A DNA stretch of 7,444 bases from Methylococcaceae bacterium. Lineage in GTDB: Bacteria > Pseudomonadota > Gammaproteobacteria > Methylococcales > Methylomonadaceae. Position 1 is the stretch's first letter; each line of letters opens with the position of its first letter. The notes beneath the pieces were generated by a model. It made no database searches. It was not told where the DNA came from and saw nothing but the letters and a program-made list of their open reading frames with translations. The stretch spans positions 1 to 7,444 of the forward strand of contig DPKY01000006.1 of the NCBI GenBank assembly GCA_003542275.1. Reading direction: 5' to 3'. The translations under genes were made by a program, and so were the position numbers. Shown piece after piece: positions 1 through 6,320 of the stretch.

Positions 1-2
1 AT

Positions 3-134
3 ATATCACACTTTCTACCCACAAAAAAACGCTCAGTATAAAAACATATCGCCTTGTCAGCTTTCACGCGACACTATTCAATGAAATTCAGAGAGATTTA
101 GTAAGAAAAGCGCATAATATCGGCTGTGTGATAT
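3..134. repeat. Spaced inverted repeat in the leading non-coding region
   Basis: The nine bases ATATCACAC at 3-11 are the exact reverse complement of GTGTGATAT at 126-134. The two arms are about 115 bp apart, and the right arm overlaps the extended -10 element of the first gene. Such arms could be two half-sites for a looping regulator, but a nine-base match can also arise by chance in AT-rich DNA. The rest of 1-184 holds no ORF longer than a few codons on either strand and no RNA gene that I recognise. Confidence 0.25.
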
Positions 135-137
135 AAT
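129..137 (+). promoter_or_regulatory. Extended -10 promoter for the two-gene plus-strand unit
   Basis: TGATATAAT matches the sigma-70 extended -10 consensus (TGnTATAAT) at every fixed position. No convincing -35 hexamer sits 16-18 bp upstream, which is typical of extended -10 promoters. The predicted transcript start is near 144, about 40 nt before the first ATG. A Shine-Dalgarno sequence (AGAGGT, around 173-178) lies just before the start codon at 185. Confidence 0.6.
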
Positions 138-184
138 CAAAACCGCTACATTTTTACAGAATAACTATAATCAGAGGTAGTCAG

Positions 185-577
185 ATGAGAATAAAAAACT
201 ATTTTACATACTTATCCCTTATCGCCTTAAGCGTGGCATTGCCTGCGTATGCAGACGTCGCTCTTAAAGATAATAGTGAGATTGTTGGTAAATGGACCAT
301 GACAGGAGAGTCTTTAAAACTAGAGGGTGAGCGAAAATCCGTCACAAGCGCTTGGGAATTTAAAGCCGACGGCACATTGATTTCTGTTGCAACCGATTCC
401 CTTGGTAGAACAAAAGAGATGACCGTTGCCGTGAAATACCTCATTGAAGACGGTCTGCTCAAAAAACAAGTTTCACCAGGACGCGAAAAATACGAATCTT
501 GCTCGGTCGTTCAAAAAGAAGGGGCTGATATGGTGTTAAGATGTACAAATTTATTTCTTTTTCTAACAAAAAAATAA
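185..577 (+). CDS. Exported lipocalin-like hypothetical protein
   Basis: This is a 130-residue protein that I do not recognise as a named family member. Residues 1-23 form a typical Sec signal peptide: basic start (MRIKN), hydrophobic core, and an AYA cleavage box before Asp24. The mature part has a Gly-Lys-Trp (36-38) near its start and alternating hydrophobic strands with a WEFKADGTL segment (57-65). That pattern is typical of small lipocalin-like beta-barrel domains, so a periplasmic ligand-binding or structural role is an inference. Cys106 and Cys120 could form a disulfide in the periplasm. There is no lipobox cysteine, so it is soluble rather than a lipoprotein. The start is supported by the AGAGGT ribosome binding site and the signal peptide. 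It lies 22 nt upstream of the next gene in the same direction, probably in one transcript. Confidence 0.75.
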   Translation: MRIKNYFTYLSLIALSVALPAYADVALKDNSEIVGKWTMTGESLKLEGERKSVTSAWEFKADGTLISVATDSLGRTKEMTVAVKYLIEDGLLKKQVSPGREKYESCSVVQKEGADMVLRCTNLFLFLTKK

Positions 578-599
578 TCGTTCACGAGAGGATATCACA

Positions 600-1028
600 A
601 TGATAGGTGCAGTTTTTACAATTTTTGTTGCTATGTGGTTTTATCAAACAGCCAAGCAAGCTAAAGTAGACAATATGTTCTACTGGGTAGCGGGTGGTGC
701 AGCGGCATTTTTTGCTATTCAAGCGTTATTTGTTTACTCAGACGTTTCCATACTCGAGGCCTTTAGAAGCAGTGAAGGTGGCGCAGCGTATGAAGCGGTA
801 AACGGTGCTGATCGCAAAAATGAAGGTGATTTCCAAGGCTTTGGTGGCGTGCTTGAATCGCTCTTTTTTGAGCTAATGCCTCAAGTGGCCGGTTTTGTTG
901 CGGTGGCATTTATTCGCAATCGCTTCATGCTCAAAGAAGAATTGACGGTTAAAAATTTATTTAGCGGCTTAAAAGAATTGTTTCAAAGTATCAAACAAAG
1001 CTTCAAAACCACCGCCAATCAAGAATAA
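600..1028 (+). CDS. Small membrane protein of unknown function
   Basis: This is a 142-residue protein with no family I can name. It has a hydrophobic N-terminal segment (about 2-15), a second membrane segment (about 27-46), a polar loop of about 40 residues, then a third hydrophobic stretch (about 85-105) broken by Glu87, Glu91 and Pro94. The C-terminal tail (106-142) is basic and amphipathic and probably cytoplasmic. An AGAGG ribosome binding site at 587-591, 8 nt before the ATG, supports the start. It follows the exported protein by 22 nt, suggesting co-expression and perhaps a joint envelope role, which is inference. It is too short and lacks the four-helix layout of DoxX-type proteins often found with bufferin clusters, so I do not assign it there. 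It converges with bufC. Confidence 0.72.
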   Translation: MIGAVFTIFVAMWFYQTAKQAKVDNMFYWVAGGAAAFFAIQALFVYSDVSILEAFRSSEGGAAYEAVNGADRKNEGDFQGFGGVLESLFFELMPQVAGFVAVAFIRNRFMLKEELTVKNLFSGLKELFQSIKQSFKTTANQE

Positions 1029-1039
1029 TCCGTGCATCC

Positions 1040-1070
1040 GTCTAGGCGCGAGCGCCCCTTGCGCCTAGAC
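1040..1070. terminator. Hairpin between convergent genes, possible bidirectional terminator
   Basis: GTCTAGGCGC (1040-1049) pairs perfectly with GCGCCTAGAC (1061-1070). Three more pairs (1050-1052 with 1058-1060, one of them G-U) extend the stem to 13 bp around a 5-nt loop. It sits 11 nt past the stop of the membrane-protein gene and 2 nt past the stop of bufC, where a shared terminator is expected. No T-tract follows on either strand, so it is not a textbook intrinsic terminator. It may instead block or stabilise 3' ends or act with Rho. Confidence 0.6.
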
Positions 1071-1072
1071 CG

Positions 1073-1810
1073 TTAATTGGCACAAACTACCACACCCCGC
1101 AAAGCAAAATTCCTTAATATAGCCTCACCGTGGCGTCTCAACGCCGCCTCGTCAACCGCTGGAAACAGCACTAAAAGTTGTGTCAAATAATCCTGTACAC
1201 GCTGCCTTGGCGTCTCTTGTATCAGCTGCAAGAGTTGATACGTTAGCAACGTAATATCAAGAAATTGCACGTCCTCATTGACATCACGATATACCACCAA
1301 AAACGTCGGTTGCGCTGGAACGGTGAGAGGAATATATTGCGGCGAAAGACGATGCACAGGAAATTGATAAGCCAATACACACGCAAAATTCGACAGTGCG
1401 AGAGAGCTATCAACAAGGTTATCCACAGGGCACAGCCTCAACGTCCCCTGCGCAATTGCTAGGGCCATCTCCACCCATTCATAATGGGCTAACTCGACCA
1501 TAAAAGGCAAATCCGCCGTACATTGCCGCTCGTTTTGCAAATAATGTAAAAACTCTTCTGAAATATCTGAAAAATACGGCGTTTGACAACGATGCGTCGC
1601 AAAAAAATCCTGGGCTAATTGTTGCCACGACGCCTCCCCCATAATCTGATGTAAGACGGGAAAATTAGCACTGAGAAACCCCGTGACATTATTAAAAAAT
1701 AATTCACGATATACCGCCATGCGCTCGGGTTTGACGCCCAATGGCAGAGGATTGTCTTGAGGATGTCGAATATACGCCGCAAAAGCGTCTTGATAGCATT
1801 GAAATGTCAT
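1073..1810 (-). CDS. bufC: BufC/HvfC-type partner protein (DUF2063) of a MNIO enzyme
   Basis: A 245-residue protein of the DUF2063 family. The diagnostic parts are an N-terminal helical region with the YRELFFNNVTGFLSANFPV-like stretch (34-52) and the ELAHYEWVEMAL segment (106-117), followed by a beta-rich C-terminal half. In characterised systems (HvfC of Haemophilus, BufC of Caulobacter, MbnC-like partners) this protein pairs with the multinuclear iron oxidase and helps present the precursor peptide whose cysteines are modified. Its start codon overlaps the bufB stop in an ATGA arrangement (1807-1810), with an AAGG ribosome binding site inside the bufB end, which indicates translational coupling and a complex with BufB. 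Length is close to the family norm and no truncation is seen. It is the last gene of the long minus-strand train. The substrate cannot be told from this window. hvfC is an equivalent symbol. Confidence 0.87.
   Translation of the reverse strand: MTFQCYQDAFAAYIRHPQDNPLPLGVKPERMAVYRELFFNNVTGFLSANFPVLHQIMGEASWQQLAQDFFATHRCQTPYFSDISEEFLHYLQNERQCTADLPFMVELAHYEWVEMALAIAQGTLRLCPVDNLVDSSLALSNFACVLAYQFPVHRLSPQYIPLTVPAQPTFLVVYRDVNEDVQFLDITLLTYQLLQLIQETPRQRVQDYLTQLLVLFPAVDEAALRRHGEAILRNFALRGVVVCAN
1419..1427 (+). other. Perfect DnaA-box sequence inside bufC
   Basis: TTATCCACA is the high-affinity DnaA-box consensus. Here it is embedded in the bufC coding sequence (codons for the Val-Asp-Asn-Leu region near residue 130), isolated from any cluster. 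It may be a titration site or coincidence. Confidence 0.3.
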
Positions 1811-2643
1811 GCGACCGCCTTTTGCGCAGCGTGAATTTTCTCCACTTCTGTGACGAGTTCATTTAGCGGCGGCAAATTAAAATCGCGTTCAAGTAACGTA
1901 GGTAGCGCCCCAAAATGCGCGTATGCCGCCTCAAGCAGCGCCCAAACAGGCGAAGCAATCGCCGCGCCGTGTGTATCAATTAAAAAATCATCCGCCTGCA
2001 CATAATGCCCCGCAATATGTGCATACACAATGCGCTCTGCAGGCATTGCGTGTAAAAAAGCGAGCGCATCATAACCGTGGTTAATACTGTTGACATAAAT
2101 GTTATTTACATCAAGGAGAACATGGCAATCCGCTTCACGCACCACCGCATTAAAAAAATCAATCTCTGACATTTCCTGCCCTGCGTAAGTGTAATAAGAC
2201 ACATTTTCAATGGCAATTTTGCGCTCTAGTATCGATTGCACACGTCGAATTCGGGCGGCAACATAGTGAACAGCCTCTTCAGTAAAGGGAATGGGGAGCA
2301 AATCGTACAAATGGCCATGATGACTGCAGTAGCTCAAATGTTCACTGTAGTGCTTAATACCATGCGTTTGCATAAATTGCTTAATTTGATGCACTAAATT
2401 TTCATCTAATGGGTCAGCACTACCCAGTGACAAGGATAAACCATGACACACAAAACGCTTTTTTTCCGTTAACTCCCGAAAATATCGCCCCATTTTGCCG
2501 CCAATGGTAATCCAATTTTCAGGCGCGACTTCATAAAAATCAATGGCTTCAGGGGGCGCTTGCAAAATTTCAGGCAACAGCGAACGTCGCAAACCAAGTC
2601 CGGCGCCAGAAAGCGGTGAATGGGATAAATGAGCCTGCGACAT
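1807..2643 (-). CDS. bufB: MNIO family (DUF692) peptide-modifying oxidase, BufB/HvfB type
   Basis: A 278-residue enzyme of the multinuclear non-heme iron oxidase family (DUF692, UPF0276), which uses a di- or tri-iron centre and oxygen to remodel cysteines in ribosomal peptides, for example into oxazolone/thioamide or thiooxazole groups that bind copper. The TIM-barrel metal-site motifs are all present: CHGLSLSLGS (66-75), SEHLSY (100-105), IENVSYY (145-151), LLDVNNIYVNSINHG (176-190), AHIAGH (208-213), DTHGAA (223-228) and ERDFN (252-256). It therefore looks catalytically intact. I chose the ATG at 2643. It has an AGGTG ribosome binding site 8 nt upstream and gives the usual family length, whereas the longer reading from 2676 would start inside mnmE and add 11 unmatched residues. 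It sits 17 nt after mnmE and overlaps bufC by 4 nt. No precursor peptide gene accompanies it. Confidence 0.9.
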   Translation of the reverse strand: MSQAHLSHSPLSGAGLGLRRSLLPEILQAPPEAIDFYEVAPENWITIGGKMGRYFRELTEKKRFVCHGLSLSLGSADPLDENLVHQIKQFMQTHGIKHYSEHLSYCSHHGHLYDLLPIPFTEEAVHYVAARIRRVQSILERKIAIENVSYYTYAGQEMSEIDFFNAVVREADCHVLLDVNNIYVNSINHGYDALAFLHAMPAERIVYAHIAGHYVQADDFLIDTHGAAIASPVWALLEAAYAHFGALPTLLERDFNLPPLNELVTEVEKIHAAQKAVA

Positions 2644-2651
2644 AAACAAAA

Positions 2652-2656
2652 CACCT
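2652..2656 (-). promoter_or_regulatory. Ribosome binding site deciding the bufB start
   Basis: On the minus strand AGGTG lies 8 nt before the ATG at 2643, in the 17-nt gap after the mnmE stop. It supports 2643 over the upstream in-frame ATG at 2676, which lies inside mnmE. Confidence 0.6.
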
Positions 2657-2660
2657 GCGG

Positions 2661-4001
2661 TTATTTGCCAATACAAAAACTGGAGAAAATTCTACCTAAT
2701 AAATCGTCTGAGGTGAATTCACCGGTAATTTCCGCTAACGCTTGCTGGGCTTGGCGCAAATCTTCCGCCACCAACTCGCCCGCAGCGCTACACGTCAATT
2801 GAGAAAGCGCTTGCAATACACACGCGCTTGCCGTGTTCAGCGCCTCTAAATGACGGCGACGCGCGATAAAAACATCTTCCACTGCGGCATTAAACCCCAT
2901 GCTTTCTTTAAGGTGCGTCGTGAGCAATTCTAAGCCCTGTTGCTGTTTTATTGAAACGTAACAACAGATACCGTATTGCGTGGTTTCAATAGAGGGTGTG
3001 CGGCCAATTAAATCAATTTTGTTGTAGATGCGAATAATTTCCACGTTAGGGGGTAGCGTTGCAATCAACGCTTGCGTATCGTCTTCTAATTCACGCGCAT
3101 CAATAAGCAGCAAAATTTTATCCGCCTTCGCCATTTCAACGCGGGCGCGACGGATACCTTCTCGCTCGACGACATCTTGGGCGTCGTGGAGTCCCGCTGT
3201 GTCGATAATATGCAGCGGCATTCCGTCTAATTGAATGCGCTCGCGTAGCACATCGCGTGTGGTTCCCGCTACATCGGCCACAATGGCCGCATCATGGCCG
3301 GCCAGCACATTGAGTAAACTGGATTTTCCCGCATTTGGCTTCCCCGCTAACACCAATGTCATACCATCACGAAGCAATTGCCCTTGTTGCGCCGTTGCTT
3401 GAATGACCGCCAAACGTTGTATTAAATCCCTCAAACGCTGTTCAATAACGCCATCATTGAGAAAATCAATGTCTTCATCAACAAAATCTATAGCCGCTTC
3501 CACGTAAATACGCAACTGTGTTAATTCTTCAACCAATGCGTGAATTTTGGCAGAAAAAACACCTTGCATGGATTTTTGCGCTGAACGCGCAGATTGCTCG
3601 GTACTGCTGTTAATTAAATCGGCCACCGCTTCCGCTTGCGCTAAATCGAGTTTATTATTTAAAAATGCGCGTTCTGTAAATTCGCCTGCGCGGGCCAGTC
3701 TTGCCCCAAGCGCTAACACGCGCTTTACAAGCATATCCAAAATCACTGCCCCACCATGCGCTTGTATTTCGATAACATCTTCGCCGGTATAAGAGTGAGG
3801 AGCGGGGAAAAAAAGCGCTATGCCGCTGTCGATAATTTGCCCTTGTGCATCAAAAAAAGGGCTATAGACAGCAACACGAGGAGGAAGGGTGGTTTTTTGT
3901 ATGAGAGCAGGGACAAAGCGTAGCAGTTCAGCCCCTGAAATACGGATGACACCAACGCCACCATTACCTGGTGGCGTGGCGATAGCAACGATCGTCTCCA
4001 C
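2661..4001 (-). CDS. mnmE: tRNA modification GTPase MnmE (TrmE)
   Basis: MnmE works with MnmG to place the carboxymethylaminomethyl group on C5 of wobble uridine 34 in certain tRNAs, using a folate one-carbon donor and GTP. Numbering from the GTG start (446 aa), the N-terminal folate-binding domain opens with ETIVAIATPPGNGGVG (2-17). The G domain has G1 GKPNAGKS (220-227), G2 GTTRD (246-250), G3 DTAG (267-270) and G4 NKID (327-330). The essential C-terminal CIGK is at 443-446. The G5 position reads SIK (350-352) rather than the usual SAK/SAR, a mild oddity. Two starts are possible. An ATG at 4043 overlaps the yidC stop (TAATG) but has no ribosome binding site and adds 14 unmatched residues. 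The GTG at 4001 has a strong GGGGAGG site and gives the family-like N-terminus, so I prefer it. The protein is cytoplasmic. Confidence 0.95.
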   Translation of the reverse strand: METIVAIATPPGNGGVGVIRISGAELLRFVPALIQKTTLPPRVAVYSPFFDAQGQIIDSGIALFFPAPHSYTGEDVIEIQAHGGAVILDMLVKRVLALGARLARAGEFTERAFLNNKLDLAQAEAVADLINSSTEQSARSAQKSMQGVFSAKIHALVEELTQLRIYVEAAIDFVDEDIDFLNDGVIEQRLRDLIQRLAVIQATAQQGQLLRDGMTLVLAGKPNAGKSSLLNVLAGHDAAIVADVAGTTRDVLRERIQLDGMPLHIIDTAGLHDAQDVVEREGIRRARVEMAKADKILLLIDARELEDDTQALIATLPPNVEIIRIYNKIDLIGRTPSIETTQYGICCYVSIKQQQGLELLTTHLKESMGFNAAVEDVFIARRRHLEALNTASACVLQALSQLTCSAAGELVAEDLRQAQQALAEITGEFTSDDLLGRIFSSFCIGK

Positions 4002-4006
4002 AAATG

Positions 4007-4013
4007 CCTCCCC
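4007..4013 (-). promoter_or_regulatory. Strong ribosome binding site favouring a GTG start for mnmE
   Basis: GGGGAGG on the minus strand ends 5 nt before a GTG (4001-3999) that begins METIVAIATPPG, matching the N-terminus of MnmE proteins. The upstream ATG at 4043 is preceded by an AT-rich stretch with no Shine-Dalgarno sequence. Confidence 0.6.
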
Positions 4014-4042
4014 CTGTTGAAAGGGAGTGGGAACGCTATTCA

Positions 4043-5728
4043 TTATTTTGCGTTATCGATTTGTTTGCTGATGTAGGTCTGTTGCAAAATAGACAATGAG
4101 TTGTTAATCACCCAGTAAAGCACTAAACCCGCTGGGAAGAACAAGAAAAAGACAGTAAAAACAATTGGGAACATTTTCATCACTTTTGCTTGCACGGGAT
4201 CAATGGGCGCTGGATTGAGACCTTGCTGAATTTTCATGCTAATGCCCATGATGATAGGCAATACAAAGAATGGGTCCTGAATAGACAAATCTTGAATCCA
4301 CAACATAAAAGGTGCTTGACGGAACTCAACGGTTTCACTCAATACCCAATAGAGGGCCATGAACACGGGAATTTGAATCAAAATGGGTAAACAACCACCG
4401 AGCGGATTCACCTTCTCTTTGCGATACATCGCCATCATTTCATTGTTAAAACGTGGGCGGTCATCTTTGAAGCGATCTTGTAATTCTTTAATGCGTGGCT
4501 GAATCTTACGCATTTTCGCCATTGATTTAAAGCTGGCATTTGAGAGCGGAAAAAACAAGAGTTTAATCACAAAGGTCACGCCAATAATCGCCACGCCCCA
4601 ATTATCCACTAGCCCATGAATTTGGTTAAGCAACCAATAAATGGGTTTGCCAATAAACGTCAACGCACTGTAATCAACGGTTAATTCAAGGCCCGCTGCC
4701 GTTTTTTCCATCATCGGTTGAATTTTGGGGCCAGCGAAAAGCTGTGCGGCAAATTGTGCTTGACCATTTGCCTCAACGGTCACAGAAGGTGAATACGTTC
4801 CAATGACATATTGACCGAGCTTTAATTCTTTACTGTAAAAATGGTTTTCTTGGTCAGCAGGTGGCACCCATGCAGAGGCAAAATAGTGCTGAATCATTGC
4901 TGTCCAGCCCCCTACACTCGCCACATCCAAGTTTTCATCGTGCATATCATCAAAATTGACTTTTTGGTACTTATTTGCCTGTGTATAAATCACGGCACCA
5001 TCATACGCACGCATTCCCGTTAACATACCATTTTTTTCTTTGCTTGGGGTTTTGAGTAGTTGGCTGTATTGTCTGCCTACCCACGCTTTTTGAGAGGCGT
5101 TTTTCACCGTTTGCGCCAAGTCAATTTCATAACTCCCCCGCTTGAACGTAAACACTTTGGTGACTTGTAAGCCATTGTTATCCGTCCATGTCAACGGCAC
5201 AGTTAAACTGTCCTGCCCCGCGTCTAAAGTATAATTTTCTTTTGTTGCATGAAAGAGACTGTGATGATTTGCCGCCTCAACAGAGCCATTTGCAGCAATA
5301 AAACCACTTTGCGCAACAAATAGCTTGTCGGCTTGCGCGTTAAATAAACGCACAGGCGCCGTATTTCTTTCAGGTATTGCAAGGCCAAACGTCGCACGCA
5401 ACTTATCCACAATCGTGTTTTCTTTTTCAACAGGGTAGTTGAGCAAATCCAAATTTTGAATTGTGCCGCCTTCCGTGTTGATTTCAAGGGCGAGCACGTC
5501 TGTTGTGACGTTAATGACGTTTGCTTGAGCAGGCGCCGCCGCGATAGGGGCGTCGATTTGCGCTTGTGCTGGCGCAGTGGTAGCAGGCATATCTTCAGTG
5601 GTCGCATTGACCGTTGAAGCAATTGACTCAATAGGTGGCTTAACACCATAATCCGCTTCCCATGCCTGCTGCAACATAAACAACAGCATGGCAAAAGTGA
5701 CGACGAGTATAAATCTTATATTATCCAT
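4043..5728 (-). CDS. yidC: Membrane protein insertase YidC
   Basis: YidC inserts and folds inner-membrane proteins, alone or with the SecYEG translocon. The 561 residues show the Gram-negative layout: an N-terminal membrane anchor (about 5-19), a low-complexity Ala/Pro/Gln/Thr linker (about 36-70), a large periplasmic beta domain (about 72-350), then the conserved insertase core with membrane segments near 362-394, 445-465, 485-500 and 516-546. Family signatures include the cytoplasmic hairpin after SMAKMRKIQPRIKELQ (402-417), EKVNPLGGCLPILIQIP (438-454), RQAPF (470-474) and FPAGLVLYW (531-539). The positive residue in the hydrophilic groove (Arg366 in E. coli) aligns with Lys389 here, which keeps the charge. 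It starts 2 nt after yidD with no clear ribosome binding site, so coupling is likely. Its stop overlaps a possible mnmE ATG by 1 nt. Confidence 0.97.
   Translation of the reverse strand: MDNIRFILVVTFAMLLFMLQQAWEADYGVKPPIESIASTVNATTEDMPATTAPAQAQIDAPIAAAPAQANVINVTTDVLALEINTEGGTIQNLDLLNYPVEKENTIVDKLRATFGLAIPERNTAPVRLFNAQADKLFVAQSGFIAANGSVEAANHHSLFHATKENYTLDAGQDSLTVPLTWTDNNGLQVTKVFTFKRGSYEIDLAQTVKNASQKAWVGRQYSQLLKTPSKEKNGMLTGMRAYDGAVIYTQANKYQKVNFDDMHDENLDVASVGGWTAMIQHYFASAWVPPADQENHFYSKELKLGQYVIGTYSPSVTVEANGQAQFAAQLFAGPKIQPMMEKTAAGLELTVDYSALTFIGKPIYWLLNQIHGLVDNWGVAIIGVTFVIKLLFFPLSNASFKSMAKMRKIQPRIKELQDRFKDDRPRFNNEMMAMYRKEKVNPLGGCLPILIQIPVFMALYWVLSETVEFRQAPFMLWIQDLSIQDPFFVLPIIMGISMKIQQGLNPAPIDPVQAKVMKMFPIVFTVFFLFFPAGLVLYWVINNSLSILQQTYISKQIDNAK
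4980..4988 (-). other. Perfect DnaA-box sequence inside yidC
   Basis: The minus strand reads TTATACACA, which matches the TTATNCACA consensus, within the yidC codons for Ile-Tyr-Thr near residue 248. It is isolated, so a function is unproven. Confidence 0.25.
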
Positions 5729-5730
5729 TC

Positions 5731-5955
5731 TTATTTACCGAATTTTTCTGGAACAGGGTCTATGCCCCCCTCATGAAAGGGATGACATTTGGCAAGTCTT
5801 TTGATAGTGAGATAAACGCCCTTCACGCTACCGTGCCGCTGGAGAGCTTCTAGTGCGTAACTTGAGCAACTGGGGTAAAAACGACACACGTTACCGAGGG
5901 AGGGGCTAATAAAATATTTATAAAATTTTATAAGTGCGGTGAGTATGAATTGCAT
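5731..5955 (-). CDS. yidD: Membrane protein insertion efficiency factor YidD
   Basis: A 74-residue protein of the YidD family (formerly haemolysin-like, UPF0161), a small inner-leaflet protein that aids YidC-dependent insertion. It has an amphipathic or hydrophobic N-terminus (1-20), then the family core CRFYPSCSSYALEAL (24-38), HGSVKG (41-46), a CHPFHEGGIDPVP block (57-69) and a short basic end. Both cysteines of the CRFxPxCS motif (24 and 30) are present. Length is typical. The start lies 28 nt inside the rnpA end and has only a weak ribosome binding site, pointing to coupling with rnpA. It is followed by yidC after 2 nt. Confidence 0.95.
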   Translation of the reverse strand: MQFILTALIKFYKYFISPSLGNVCRFYPSCSSYALEALQRHGSVKGVYLTIKRLAKCHPFHEGGIDPVPEKFGK

Positions 5956-6305
5956 CGGGTAACCAATTTAAGCCAATGCTTTTCCAATGACTTTTGTAGT
6001 AAAAAAGAGGTGACATCTTGTGCTTCTCTTCGCGCCATGACCACAATATCTATATTGCAAACATGGTGGCGGTGACATCTGAAATTATCCCGAATAATCC
6101 GCTTAATCCGATTACGATGTACGGCTTTTCTTATGTTTTTTTTAGCAATAACTAATCCGAGTCGAGGGTGATCAAAATCGTTTCTGACCGCAAGCAATGT
6201 AAAATACGCATCGCTTGATTTCGTCGGATTAGTAAAAACTTTTTTATATTCAGCAGGCTTTTTGAGCCGTAGTTGCTGCGAAAAACTAAAGTCTTTCTTC
6301 GTCAC
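5928..6305 (-). CDS. rnpA: Ribonuclease P protein component
   Basis: The 125-residue basic protein subunit binds the RNase P RNA and helps it remove 5' leaders from precursor tRNAs. The central RNA-binding helix is clear: AVHRNRIKRIIRDNFR (61-76) contains the RNR signature. The earlier strand with PRLGLVIAKKNIRKA (47-61) also fits the family. The start codon is GTG, which is common for this gene. The first in-frame codon that could extend it is blocked by the rpmH stop codon, so no longer version exists. No clear ribosome binding site lies in the 15-nt gap after rpmH, so translation is probably coupled to rpmH. The end overlaps yidD by 28 nt. Confidence 0.96.
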   Translation of the reverse strand: MTKKDFSFSQQLRLKKPAEYKKVFTNPTKSSDAYFTLLAVRNDFDHPRLGLVIAKKNIRKAVHRNRIKRIIRDNFRCHRHHVCNIDIVVMARREAQDVTSFLLQKSLEKHWLKLVTRCNSYSPHL

Positions 6306-6320
6306 ACAGCGTGAAGCAGC

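Noticed and set aside
185..577. Exported protein as the bufferin-type precursor for BufB
   Set aside because: It has a signal peptide and two cysteines, but no EGxC-type motifs. It is longer than usual precursors and sits on the opposite strand with its own promoter, so there is not enough for a call.
600..1028. Membrane protein as a DoxX-type BufD partner
   Set aside because: It has only about three membrane segments, no DoxX-like sequence pattern, and is convergent rather than co-directional with bufBC.
1265..1462. 65-codon plus-strand ORF opposite bufC
   Set aside because: It is antisense to a recognisable DUF2063 gene and has no ribosome binding site or family resemblance.
2644..2676. 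Eleven-codon upstream extension of bufB starting at 2676
   Set aside because: It would start inside the mnmE end and lacks a ribosome binding site. The residues do not fit the family N-terminus, whereas the ATG at 2643 has a good site.
4403..4600. Lys389 in YidC where E. coli has the groove arginine (Arg366)
   Set aside because: Lysine keeps the charge and is, to my knowledge, common in other gammaproteobacterial YidC proteins, so it is not a defect.
5224..5694. 156-codon minus-strand ORF in another frame of yidC
   Set aside because: The composition (leucine, arginine and lysine runs) is that of a frame-shifted shadow. The yidC frame is continuous and conserved.
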